Source of the DNA: Paracyclopina nana
Lineage: Eukaryota; Arthropoda; Copepoda; Cyclopoida; Cyclopettidae
NCBI GenBank assembly: GCA_019096065.1
Contig: JAGUCH010000003.1
Coordinates: 9,176,001 to 9,240,000 of the forward strand
DNA length: 64,000 bases
Reading direction: 5' to 3'
Shown here: in pieces, positions 11,101 to 21,456 of the stretch
Numbering within the stretch: position 1 is the first letter of the stretch
Layout of the letters: each line of letters opens with the position of its first letter
Made by a program: the position numbers and the translations under genes
The notes under the pieces: model-generated
What the model was told of the DNA's origin: nothing
Databases searched by the model: none
What the model saw: only the letters and a program-made list of their open reading frames with translations

Positions 11101-12560
11101 TGGTCAATGGCGCAAATTTGTTGGATTAAAACTCCACGACGATGGTCAAGTTGGCCTAGCAAGATAAAAACTGCCTCCACAGCCGGAAGGGGCTGGCGGT
11201 TGCTAATAAGGCCTTGAATTTGTTCCATCATGTCATACAATTGATCTCTTAGCAGAGCATACTGGGTTTGCAGATTTGTGGAACGGTAGTTGGCAAGATA
11301 AGATGATGTGGTGACAGCATGCGAAGATGTGGTCTGAACAACACCTCCTCCGGCGTGACCCGTGGTAGCTGAGCTAGCGCTCCCCGTGGTGCCTGTGAGG
11401 CCTAGTGATCCTTGGGCAATCGACACACCACTCTGACTCGGGGAGACTGGTTGGACCTGTCTTTGGGAAGAAGTACTTGTCCTGAAGGAGGAAACCAACG
11501 AGCCTGAAGACTCTGTCAAGGCAGCTGTCAAAGCGGCACTCGACGTCGCAATCCTAGCTGCATCCATCACGGTTTGCTGCACAGACAGCAAATTGCGCGC
11601 ATGAGACAACTTGCGAATGATATCGTTTATTCCTTCATGTAGCGGGCTAGCGCCCCTTTGCGTTTCAGCTATAGCAGCTTCATCCACCACTCGGAGCCAG
11701 GCCATGAGGGCTTCAATGACACGACTATGATGGAGGTGACCTTCATCTTCTAGGCTTTGATAAGACTGACCATCTTCAGTGGGGTTTGTCAGTCTTCCTT
11801 CCGCCTTGCGCATCCACAGCTTAGCCTGATCCGCTGCCCGTCCATACTCCGCTGCCCTAGCGGCTATTTCTTGATGCCTCTGTCTGGAAGTCTCCTGCAA
11901 GGCTGCCAATGAGGCTAAGACTGCGTCTCGATCTATTGTTTCTGGGGGCTGCGATGAACTCGCCAATGGGTTGGGATTGGCCTCCGCCATTTTGGGTGGT
12001 TGATATCGCTGTGGCGCTGGAGTCTTCAATGCCACTGGGGTTTGAAAGTCGTCGGACTGTGACTCTAGCGAGCTGTTGCCAGGGGATTCAAAAGAGACCC
12101 TCTGTGACGTGGCTTGCGTTGTAAATGGCCTCGGCAATTGTGGCAAGCTTGAAGCAAAGAGATTAGTAGACTCGAAACGTGAAGGTCTTACTAGAGGCTG
12201 CGCTGTTTGCGTAGCCGCTGTAGTCGATGGTGGGGTTGATGCATCTGGTGGGGGTTCTTCCAGGACCGTTTGCATATGAACATCACGTTGAATTGTCTCA
12301 TCCAATTGCGGCTCATCAGTCTCAGTGGCGGCAGTCTCGTCTTGAATGACTACGAGCCAGGACTCATTTGATTCCTCCGAGTCCGGTTGATTTGGAGGAT
12401 CAGATGCAGGCATCGACCTAGCGGCCTCTGCCTGGACTTGCTGCTCAATTTCTTCGTCCGTGGGAGGTGGCAGACCCAATCTGCGTCTGCTTCTCCGAAT
12501 GTCTCGTTTTGGTGGCGTGGGTGTAGTGGAAGACTTCTTCCGTTTCTTCTTATTTGACAT
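5127..12560 (-). CDS. BEL/Pao gag-pol polyprotein
   Basis: 2477 aa, uninterrupted, starting at the first ATG 78 bases inside the 5' LTR. The first ~600 residues are Ser/Gln/Pro-rich and low complexity. A gag core of the DUF1759 type lies near 650-760. Zinc-knuckle cysteines follow at about 910-970 (CYRCIRGEHSRKKC). The retropepsin site DTGAQ is near 1079. Reverse transcriptase spans about 1290-1520 with YMDD near 1489. The Pao-type RNase H region is about 1590-1770 (KIYDPLGLLEP, FSDASELAY). Integrase follows at about 2030-2230, with candidate catalytic residues in SLDYAGPF, IRSDNQPG and GLSEASIK, and then a C-terminal GQLVLV segment (DUF5641 type). One oddity: the integrase N-terminal H2C2 zinc finger shows only one of the two expected cysteines (NYIECQKIR). 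It encodes the particle, the enzymes and the integration machinery of the element. Confidence 0.95.
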   Translation of the reverse strand: MSNKKKRKKSSTTPTPPKRDIRRSRRRLGLPPPTDEEIEQQVQAEAARSMPASDPPNQPDSEESNESWLVVIQDETAATETDEPQLDETIQRDVHMQTVLEEPPPDASTPPSTTAATQTAQPLVRPSRFESTNLFASSLPQLPRPFTTQATSQRVSFESPGNSSLESQSDDFQTPVALKTPAPQRYQPPKMAEANPNPLASSSQPPETIDRDAVLASLAALQETSRQRHQEIAARAAEYGRAADQAKLWMRKAEGRLTNPTEDGQSYQSLEDEGHLHHSRVIEALMAWLRVVDEAAIAETQRGASPLHEGINDIIRKLSHARNLLSVQQTVMDAARIATSSAALTAALTESSGSLVSSFRTSTSSQRQVQPVSPSQSGVSIAQGSLGLTGTTGSASSATTGHAGGGVVQTTSSHAVTTSSYLANYRSTNLQTQYALLRDQLYDMMEQIQGLISNRQPLPAVEAVFILLGQLDHRRGVLIQQICAIDQTLTPQSFDEAAVRDIDHVHHLFQNYRIESVIHHREASNPPPSRPWNQRTLNRGQSGSNSGSGTSTRPGSVQSGNAFNPQLGSSTPANGSDQQQPHNSSNGASGGASRGSGPPGDDDPGDDDDNGRGNRGNGRNNDRRRNNRGHRDHRDDYDSDEEEPRRGIKLAHVEIAPFDGTDPSEYFIFRENFRFLIDENRKVAVPEKLIRLRSLTYNKKTKKHPAYDCVGYCAPTPQGYEQAKANLEAAFGSVQKVLAYAFLNIQKLTPISHRSLESLSTARSAVNRLKHQLLSIPNAILETHYGQVWRTLPFTPESEDSFSQYLAAKDADGFTFEAFDAWCTTQVNTLHHRQSQGVLPKKPEKADRDKSRPFKPKHHAKAAMLVEDPTTTTDSDSSTEDSYSPDEDDAQMALAAASTDTDELKLFTTCPECSMSHVLLHCNTFRQMTNLQRRLKAREYRACYRCIRGEHSRKKCDKNWKCAVCSDPDHHTLLHFEKATHPAKKKPHQKPPPSTTNQGAIPVSTTTSLNTSQEAILLTLAKALESVMNNASQEAPTNAGESSILATKLHKTALSSFLTAPIIVRNPENQKEMVINCLLDTGAQSCFLTKSIAEKLQLSGILKKQTIKTLSHKQTVDVMSAQIEIESTTNANYKQKIKVTTVPEIIASIRCSPISDLIARFPELGNTEFPAYASPDRIDLLLGIDYFHWLLPENEDPSKPYVIKSKLGNVVLYGEETSVLATANDYDSDEDSNIGDPMDFLKRYWDLDHMGVKPGEENGKKPLNKTEQYCLELLENGIKRREDGRYQAPTLWMPGEPSFHCNYQEVKSNTARFEKRLKLKDPELHKKVTAEIMENVRQGFIEEITELTHDLLVGYYLAWLLVFRYDKISTPVRVVYDCSRKAKDGKSLNDGQYAGPNLLSNILELLIRARMKPVLIIADIKRMYNQIALPEQDHKFYRFFWDGKVYESKSVVFGAKASPCMALFTLQHMAKEHQESYPKAALAFSQDAYMDDVVHAVEDEAEAKEVVQQCIKMTEPAKLYMRKWQSSHPQVLEGVDTEHVSPVHILADECDQKIKALGMCIDLARDVLTFLNPDFTPYLQAPTTMRKLAGAQAKIYDPLGLLEPVTLILKIVQQQVQALRIVHDLDWDTSLDEIADPDLQHILAKWKEAIANMTQITQFTFTRAIRKAPAQLDLIMFSDASELAYAVTAYIRVEYSQDNVEVHLLACKRQLAPLNERRSIPDLELLGATNAVRLKDKIIAAKTQIEQIYFFTDSQCVLAWIMKPGRTWKTFVGNRVSEIHRKSNKHVWAHVPGKQNPADLPTRLQTPSELLENDLWFHGPSWAAGPKSEFPSWLPPVKDEDSLPEVTCEKAKSVLLASLATAEDQPDHSQEKVFNPAKYSSFRKAVNVLAWVRLYLTKLLIKSRLRKLTKLPVDLTVLTADQITLALKNTTSTLLAHTSVRQAEIVIIRQQQIDHFLADLQHYQKYQKFPKKSPLRGLRIIIGDQMELRTLGRLSEVQFPWLNRERLIIPSGQLAVALATQLHQWVGHKAGKRSLILRLKATYWVLSADSIAENLIKNYIECQKIRNVPITPQMAPLPKDAVPYTDLLPFRHVSLDYAGPFDVIRGRATVQWYVMIVICRHTKAIHAEVVEALDAPAITNALRRFCYRRGAPETIRSDNQPGLKLALKKLWHDERHQQLIEALADIDWLSLRKWANEGGVKTWTFSPPYGPHFNGLSEASIKSWKKAFFKTYRKRSFHTDEFFTLVIEAEAIVNSRPLGIIDEEVITPQHFLSRGPPGELLPAVAKEKIPTLMHRYAETQRFQQELWDEWLKLYLMQLHRLPKWQDFTKNVQVGQLVLVTIPNQKRAAWHYGKIVKLLPNQIDGVCRKVEIQFSPPKCKKHVLTRPLTALIPIDLVEADAHENQTRKSLYELPFLVAEHQALKEKVKLREKAIITNKNKREKAAQSQQVPPAATPASAAPSPSERPRTRASTRNATV

Positions 12561-12616
12561 TTACCTCCCTTGCCAAGTTTGTCCCAGGTTCGGCCTCTTA
12601 GCAGAGGTTGGCACCA

Positions 12617-12635
12617 ATCCCGGGTCGCGGCACCA
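12617..12635 (-). other. tRNA primer-binding site
   Basis: On the element's strand, three bases after the 5' LTR, the sequence reads TGGTGCCGCGACCCGGGAT. This is the complement of a tRNA 3' end finishing in CACCA. I could not assign the tRNA from memory. Confidence 0.8.
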
Positions 12636-12638
12636 TTT

Positions 12639-12986
12639 TGTTCAAGCAAGAGGTACTTGTCCTTGGAAAGATCAAATAAAGTCCAATGAATAAAGGATAT
12701 ATACTTGTCAAACGTCAATCAGCTGTCAGAACTTGACCAGCGCGGTAAAATCGGTAGTAGAGCGTCACAATCGGTAAAATGGGAGCCTTAGCAGGCTTGA
12801 CTTGATGAACAAAGGCCAAAAGTAGAGGCCCCCCTCGTTGGGGAGCAATGGCGGCCTTCAAGGACGAAGAATAGTAGATCTATCTCGTTCAAAGGTAAAA
12901 CAGCAAGTGATTTATTCGCGGCAAACAAAAGGGACGCCAACTCAGCAGCAGCTGTAGCCAGCGTCAGCGCGCAGCGCTTCCCGACA
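12639..12986 (-). repeat. 5' LTR of the BEL/Pao element
   Basis: 348 bp, identical by eye to 1404-1751. It is followed by the second AAGAG duplication at 12987-12991. The leader between this LTR and the gag-pol ATG is only 78 bases. Confidence 0.95.
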
Positions 12987-12991
12987 AAGAG
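12987..12991. other. target-site duplication, copy 2 (AAGAG)
   Basis: Matches 1399-1403. Deleting one copy plus the element restores a continuous arm of the host inverted-repeat element. Confidence 0.9.
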
Positions 12992-14237
12992 GTCCGTTTT
13001 AAAATCTATATGTTAAGGTCTAATGGCGTCTGTTTTATGATCTACTGGCATCGTTTTAAGGTCTATATTGGATTTTTTGGAAACATTTTTACCTGAGTAC
13101 TTTGATCTACACACCTGTATATTACTCATGTTATTGCTTAGTTTTAATCTAGCTTCAGCTGATTATGAGCAAGCAAGACAATATGCATTAAAAAGGGCTC
13201 TTGGCAAAGCCAATGTTTAGATATTTCGTAACATTAAATGATTTTCTTTAATAACAACTTTTGCTAATAGAGTGTCTTACAAACAAAATGTGAGAAAATG
13301 GGGTTAAGGTTGCCGAGACCCTATTCAATAATCTGTAAGGACAGACCAGAGACTTAGATTATAAGAGAAGCGAAGTAAAAATGTAAACATTCCACTTTTC
13401 TGCTACGCATCAATAAGTTATCTTTTTCATTACTTTTAAATAAAGTACACTATCAAAAAATGCCACACTTGGCATTTTTTTGACAATAAAAATCCCATTT
13501 AGAGCAACGCCAAAATCAGCGCTATATCAGAAAGAGATTACACATACTACATTGGTTTCCCAACAGCCGAGATTTTCCGTCAAATGGTGTCAGAGTAACC
13601 AGATTCGCAAGTTTGTTCATATATATCAAAGAATTGACTTTATCTGTAAGTAGTTGGCTATTTCCAGGAATGCTTAGCTGGGAACCATAAAATGGCTGTT
13701 TCATAAAAATGATTCTTAAATATATTGAAACTTTCAATAAGAACCTTAAAACTGTCAAAAATAAAAGTTAGAGGCACTTGGTCAACTTACATTCAAACTA
13801 TGCTTGACATTGATCACAAATGGATCATTTCTGAAATATTTGGGATCAAAAATCAGCCCCAGCCCAAACTCAGGCAGCCAGCCCCAAAAAGCCATTGTAT
13901 TCTCTTTTGGAGCGTCCCAAAAAAGAGGCACGCACCCCCTATGACGTCACATAATTTCGCTTCTCTAGTAATCTAAGTCTCAGGGACAGACTAAACCAAA
14001 GTAAGGTTTGAAGGTTACCCCCTTTTTGTAAGACAGCTTAAGTTACGACTGAAATAGTTGTTGTAGATAAGCAGGACATTACAACGCAGATTATAGTAGA
14101 TCTTATAACAAACGCCAATAGACTTAAAACACAGGTTCAAAATTGTCTCCAGCTACTCTGCCTTAGATCTTAAAAATATGGTCGTAGATCGTAAAACATT
14201 AACACCCTGTAGATCTTAGAACGTAGATCAAAGTACG

Positions 14238-14560
14238 GTTTCCCCTGTACTTCTACAGGGTGCAGCGCCGAAAATGCAACCGTGCTACAGCCAATTCGGC
14301 CGGTTTATTTACTACTTCAGAGCAGCCCGCTGTGTGCAGTTTCGGAGCCTCATACTGTACACTTCATCTAACTATGCCATGTAAGGGCTTTTGACAAAAA
14401 AGTAGAGTTCTATGAATCATAGAAAACGCCATATTCAAGCAATTTTTGAAGTAAAAGGGGATGAGTATATTCTCAGCAGTAGGGTTATTTGGGAGCCCTG
14501 TGCATATAGTTTGAGCTATCGACCTGAAATTTGGCACGGGCATTCTTCTTCCCATAGCGC
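14238..14560. other. non-coding stretch between foldback element and satellite
   Basis: Single-copy-looking sequence with no gene that I can support. The long ORF that starts at 14412 only becomes long because it runs into the 16-bp satellite. Confidence 0.6.
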
Positions 14561-15854
14561 ACATTTTGCCCTTGAGGACTTTTGCCCCTGGGGACTTTTG
14601 CCCTTGGGGACTTTTGCCCTTGGAGACCTTTGGCCTATTCGGACTTACTTTTGCCCTTGGGGACTTTTGCCCTTGGGGACTTTTGCCCTTGGGGACTTTT
14701 GCCCTTGGGGACTTTTGCCCTTGGGGACTTTTGCCCTTGGGGACTTTTGCCCTTGGGGACTTTTGCCCTTGGGGACTTTTGCCCTTGGGGACTTTTGCCC
14801 TTGGGGACTTTTGCCCTTGGGGACTTTTGCCCTTGGGGACTTTTGCCCTTGGGGACTTTTGCCCTTGGGGACTTTTGCCCTTGGGGACTTTTGCCCTTGG
14901 GGACTTTTGCCCTTGGGGACTTTTGCCCTTGGGGACTTTTGCCCTTGGGGACTTTTGCCCTTGGGGACTTTTGCCCTTGGGGACTTTTGCCCTTGGGGAC
15001 TTTTGCCCTTGGGGACTTTTGCCCTTGGGGACTTTTGCCCTTGGGGACTTTTGCCCTTGGGGACTTTTGCCCTTGGGGACTTTTGCCCTTGGGGACTTTT
15101 GCCCTTGGGGACTTTTGCCCTTGGGGACTTTTGCCCTTGGGGACTTTTGCCCTTGGGGACTTTTGCCCTTGGGGACTTTTGCCCTTGGGGACTTTTGCCC
15201 TTGGGGACTTTTGCCCTTGGGGACTTTTGCCCTTGGGGACTTTTGCCCTTGGGGACTTTTGCCCTTGGGGACTTTTGCCCTTGGGGACTTTTGCCCTTGG
15301 GGACTTTTGCCCTTGGGGACTTTTGCCCTTGGGGACTTTTGCCCTTGGGGACTTTTTGCCTTTGGGACTTTTTGCCCTTGGGTCTTTTGCCCTTGGGGAC
15401 TTTTGCCCTTGGGGACTTTTGCCCTTGGGGACTTTTGCCCTTGGGGACTTTTGCCCTTGGGGACTTTTGCCCTTGGGGACTTTTGCCCTTGGGGACTTTT
15501 GCCCTTGGGGACTTTTGCCCTTGGGGACTTTTGCCCTTGGGGACTTTTGCCCTTGGGGACTTTTGCCCTTGGGGACTTTTGCCCTTGGGGACTTTTGCCC
15601 TTGGGGACTTTTGCCCTTGGGGACTTTTGCCCTTGGGGACTTTTGCCCTTGGGGACTTTTGCCCTTGGGGACTTTTGCCCTTGGGGACTTTTGCCCTTGG
15701 GGACTTTTGCCCTTGGGGACTTTTGCCCTTGGGGACTTTTGCCCTTGGGGACTTTTGCCCTTGGGGACTTTTGCCCTTGGGGACTTTTGCCCTTGGGGAC
15801 TTTTGCCCTTGGGGACTTTTGCCCTTGGGGACTTTTGCCCTTGGGGACTTTTGC
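14561..15854. repeat. 16-bp satellite array (ACTTTTGCCCTTGGGG)n
   Basis: Five degenerate units (14561-14646; two are 17 bp) lead into 75 units in strict 16-bp phase from 14647 to 15846, plus a partial unit to 15854. Of these, 44 are perfect (14647-15350), three are variant but still 16 bp (15351-15398), and 28 are perfect (15399-15846). The unit contains no stop in any frame on either strand, so all six frames stay open. Because 16 is not a multiple of 3, each frame of one strand reads the same 16-residue cycle. The long predicted proteins here are a by-product of the repeat. Confidence 0.98.
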
Positions 15855-15857
15855 AGC

Positions 15858-17597
<1,740 letters not shown>

Positions 17598-17914
17598 CAG
17601 GAAGACGAGCTTGAGAAGTTAGTTTCTTGTTGTGCTGATCATAGTGATTATGCTCCTCCTGATGATGATGATTCAGATGCAACCGAGATTCTCCAGAAAG
17701 CTTGAGATTATTGTAATGAACAAGTCCCTCCAGTTAGCTAGTCATCTAGTCAGTATCAGCCTACACATAGATACGACTTTTCCTAGTATTGCAAAGTCAC
17801 TCTTTTTCTGAGATTAACTTAATAATTAGCCTACTATGTGTGCGTGTGTAAACCTTTTGAGAGTTGTTAAAGTTGTGAAAAAGCCCGAAAAATGGCAATA
17901 TACAGCTCATAAGA
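17598..17914. other. convergent intergenic region
   Basis: Between the stops of the PQ-loop gene (+) and the zinc-finger gene (-). It must hold both 3' UTRs. I see no canonical AATAAA on either strand. Confidence 0.6.
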
Positions 17915-20900
17915 TTAGCTATACTGTTGATGCAGATACTCCTTGGCGTAGGCAATAGGATCAGTGCCCGCTGGAACCTTCAGGCGGATGTGCTGTCCTT
18001 CCTTGACTGTGAGATCCACATACTGAACGCTTGGATCCATTTTCTCCTCCTCATCCACTCTCAGATCTTCCTGACTGATCACGTGGAACGCTGGATTATC
18101 GTCCTGATCACTACTCGCAGCATTCTCTAGTTGCAGCCTCGTGCCTTCTGAAAACTGCGACAGGTCCAGCTCCACCGTTTGACTCTCGTTCTGAAAGGAA
18201 ACGAGCGATCCTACTTTCATTGGTCCAACAAATGTAAGGACTTACATTCCCTTCTGCCTGATTGATGATGTGGATTGCAGTCTCCTTACTGTTGGCAATA
18301 CCATCTTCATAAGCTATGTAGATAATTTGCTGCACGTCACTGTTTTCCGGGTTGGTAGTGCTAGCAGCTGCATGGTTGATTATATTCCACACACTGCCCT
18401 CCTTGGCAGCTCCAATCTCATCGCCAGCTTTGACGTGAGCCTTGCTGTGCTTGGCCAAGTTGGAGGAATCCGCATACGCTTTGCCGCACTGATCGCACTT
18501 ATACGGCCTTTCCCCAGTGTGAACACGTTGGTGTTTTTTCAGCGCCCAACTCTCCGTGAAGGCTTTAAAGCAGAGGTCGCAGGAGTACGGCTTTTCTCCG
18601 GTGTGCCGACGAACATGCGCTTTATAAGTCACTTTGTGCAAGAAAGCCTTAGGACAGTGCTCACACTGCCACGGTTTTTCGCCTGTAATCCACTAATTTC
18701 TTATTTATTCTGAGGCAGTCGAGGCAATTTAGTTACCTTTGTGTCGCTTTTCGTGAATTTTGTGCTGAGATGATGTTGTGAATTTTCGAAAGCAGAGCGA
18801 GCATGAAAAGGGCTTTTCTCCGGTGTGAATCCGAATGTGCTCTTGCAAATTGCCATTCTGCGTGAACCGCTTTGAGCAATGGGGACACTCAAAAGGCTTG
18901 TCTCCTTCGTGCACTTTGATGTGCTGGTCCAAGGACGTTTTGTAGCTGAAGAGCTTCCCACAGACATCGCACGAGTACTTTTTCACTCCCGTGTGGATGG
19001 CTTGGTGCGACTTGAGATTCGTGCTAGACTTGAAAGTGGCCTCACAATTGTCACACGAGTATGGCCTCGAGTCCGAATGAACGATTGACAAGTGACGAGT
19101 CAGTAGGGTTTTGTTTTTGAATGGTCGTGAGCAAATTTTGCAGGTGAACACTTTGACGATGTCCTTGTGCTCCTCCTCGGTGTGCGATAGGAGAGCAGAG
19201 GGCTGAGGCAATATCTTCGAGCAAACATAGCATGCAAGTTCCTTGAAATTTTCAACGCCATGGCTATCGTAAGCATGATCTGCAAGAAAAAGTTGCCTGG
19301 TTAACGCCTCAGTGAGAGTTGAGCAGCAATAGAAACCTTTAAGCTCGTGGAAAGTGTTGAAGGACTGCAGGCAAGACGAGCACTTCATCGGCCCACCTAA
19401 GATGTAGTGCTCCTCAATGTTATGCTCCTCGAGCATAGATTTCGAGCTAAAGGCGGTGTTGCATTTGCTACACGTGTGCTTGCACGGCTCGAATAGCTCA
19501 TAGCCTTCATGCTGCACGGTTTTGTGGTGCAAAATCATGGACTCCCTCGTCTTGTATTGCTTCCCACAGCCTTCAGTGGAGCACTGAAAATACGCTCCCT
19601 TGTGGTACAGGCTCCTGTCGATGATAGTGGTTAGCTGAGCATGTAATCTCATGAGATTTGTTACCTATGATGTGCCAATCTCCCCTGAAGCTTGAACACT
19701 TTGCTGCAAATGTCACATTTGTTTCGTTGCCTACTCTTTGACCTGAGATGAACATTGGCCTTGGGGCCGCCATCAAAGGTCAAAACTTCCTGATCAATGC
19801 TTGCCGCAGCGCTCTCATTGGTCTGCACACAGCCGTCATTTCCCAACATAGACTGCTCATCCCGCGTGTTGAACATCTTTTCAAATTCGCTTCCTTGTAC
19901 TGACTCTGCCAGTCTAAAAAAAGACCAAAATAATTATAGGACTATGCAGTCTGTCCCGTAGATTTCTGAACACTTTGAAATCAAAGGTTTGTGTTACAAA
20001 TTCGGGAAATATTAGATACAATGGATATCGTTGAAAAGCTTGAATCTTTGGCCCTCTTTTTTTGCGTCAATGGATAAAAGAAATTAAAAGTAAAAAAATG
20101 AGAAAACTTAATTTTCCTGAGGTACCCTTAATTTTTCTCCCAAAAAAGCAAATTTGCCAAAACCAGCTATGATTGACCAAATTTTCAGCTAAGCTAATCC
20201 TGGCTATTTTTCAACATTTTTTCATGAAAAAAAATCTTACAGCACTGTGCTGGCTCATCAGAAAGGTGGATGATTGGAAAGGATATTTTTCAGAAAAAAG
20301 ACAATAAGGCCACTGCCTACTAAAAAAGTTTCAAAATTAGTGTTTTAAACGTCACATCTTTGGGATTTTTTTGTTAATGAACACCAAATGTTTAACCAAT
20401 TTATGTTTCAATTGAATAAATAATTTTTTTTGTAAAAGTGACTTTTCATCAAAAAAATCAATTGAAAATGGGCGTGAATTTGGAGTAACTATCAATTTTG
20501 TGGTCTAAATCAAAATTTGAATTAATACTCTAAAAAATCTCAAAACTAAAAAAGTTGGCTCAAGTTTCAAGCTTTCCCACGGTATCGATTGTGTCTAGTA
20601 TTTCCAGAAGTTTTAACACAAACTTTTGATTTCAAAATGTACAGAAATCTACGGGACAGACTGTATATACGAGTAATATTTCTAAAGGCACATTTCAAAT
20701 GATTACCTCACGGGTAATTTCCTGGCTCTCCGGCTCGGTCGATCATTCTGCAAGCCACCCATGCTCAGGGTTGGCTTGTCACTCTTTGCCTTCGGAGCAA
20801 CGATGTGTTTGGGTGCGCAAGGAAACTTGTCTTTGAACAGGCTCCTCTTGTCAGCCAGATAGTTGGGCATCTTAACAACAATACCGTCAACTTGTTGCAG

Positions 20901-21197
20901 GCGCTCGGCCAACAGAGCCTGGCCCTCATTGAGCTTGATGATGAAGGATTTGAGAGCTGTGAACTCTTGAGCGCACCCATGGCACAAAACTTGCGGAAAA
21001 GGAGATTCTTGCTTACACTGAAAAAAGTAAAGTTGAGTCCCACTGCTCGAGTCAAAAAAATGACACCTTACTTCAATGGGGAGGAAAAAGTTCAAGTCTT
21101 GGCAGAATTCTGGGCTCTCGAAAATGTAGACACATTTTGCCGTCTCGTGGCCGCAGATTCGGCAAAAGTTCACAGAGTCAGCCAAAGTCTCCCTCAT
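17915..21197 (-). CDS. ZAD-type C2H2 zinc-finger protein
   Basis: Seven exons on the minus strand: 21072-21197, 20707-21017, 19665-19913, 19337-19614, 18737-19279, 18290-18682, 17915-18213, giving 732 aa in consistent phase. The N-terminus has CRICGHETAKC and, about 50 residues on, VLCHGCAQEF, the CxxC...CxxC pattern of the ZAD dimerisation domain. About 13 C2H2 fingers follow, the later ones joined by HTGEKP-type linkers. The C-terminal ~130 residues are acidic with no fingers. The ATG at 21197 was preferred over 21227 because TTGATTCTTTGCAG just upstream looks like a splice acceptor of a 5' UTR intron. Family knowledge predicts a sequence-specific nuclear transcription factor. The last intron (18214-18289) has a weak acceptor and is the least certain junction. 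Confidence 0.85.
19945..20665. mobile_element. TA-flanked MITE (Tc1/mariner-type ends) in an intron
   Basis: A ~721-bp element inside the 793-bp intron of the zinc-finger gene. Its ends are inverted copies over about 100 bp: TGCAGTCTGTCCCGTAGATT on the left, matched by TACAGTCTGTCCCGTAGATT read inward from the right. The match continues through TGAAATCAAA, GTTTGTGTTA and GAAAGCTTGAA-like blocks. TA dinucleotides flank both ends, as in Tc1/mariner insertions. It has no transposase ORF, so it is non-autonomous. Confidence 0.8.
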
Positions 21198-21456
21198 TTG
21201 GCGACTTTTCTGCAAAGAATCAAACAAATTGTTTTTGATTCCTATGAATAAGTTGTGTGTTGCTTACCGGTAGAAATTCCGCAAAATCGCCACAGAGTTA
21301 CTACACCTAGCCAATTCGAATGATGCGCGTTTTTGGCATTTTACGCCTATGTTTGGCCTTTTATGGCGCTGTCAATCGCTTAACGATCAAATTAGATCAA
21401 AGTCATCGCCGAAGACAGTAAACAAATCATTTTCCGAATTTCCCCGTGATCCTGAA

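Larger units (their letters stand above)
1404..12986 (-). mobile_element. complete BEL/Pao LTR retrotransposon
   Basis: An 11,583-bp element read on the minus strand. It has two 348-bp LTRs with TG...CA ends that look identical by eye, a 5-bp target duplication, a primer-binding site just inside the 5' LTR, and a G-rich polypurine tract just before the 3' LTR. A 2477-codon gag-pol ORF is followed by a second long ORF in another frame. The domain order (gag, zinc knuckle, aspartic protease, reverse transcriptase, RNase H, integrase) and the YMDD box place it in BEL/Pao. No internal stop or frameshift is seen in either ORF, so the copy looks recently inserted. It interrupts an older inverted-repeat element. 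Confidence 0.95.
1384..14237. repeat. inverted-repeat (foldback) element split by a retrotransposon
   Basis: With the retroelement and one target duplication removed, the left arm (1384-1403 joined to 12992-13378) is an imperfect inverted copy of the right arm (about 13952-14237). Matching landmarks are the outer TACTTTGATCTA (1386 against the complement at about 14224-14235), a TCTAxTGGCGTxTGTT block (about 13020 against about 14110), and an inner GACTTAGATTA...AGAGAAGCGAA block (about 13350-13375 against 13954-13975). The core between the arms has no transposase ORF. Short GATCTA-containing motifs repeat inside both arms. It is probably a non-autonomous DNA transposon; the exact ends and target duplication are not resolved. 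Confidence 0.65.
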
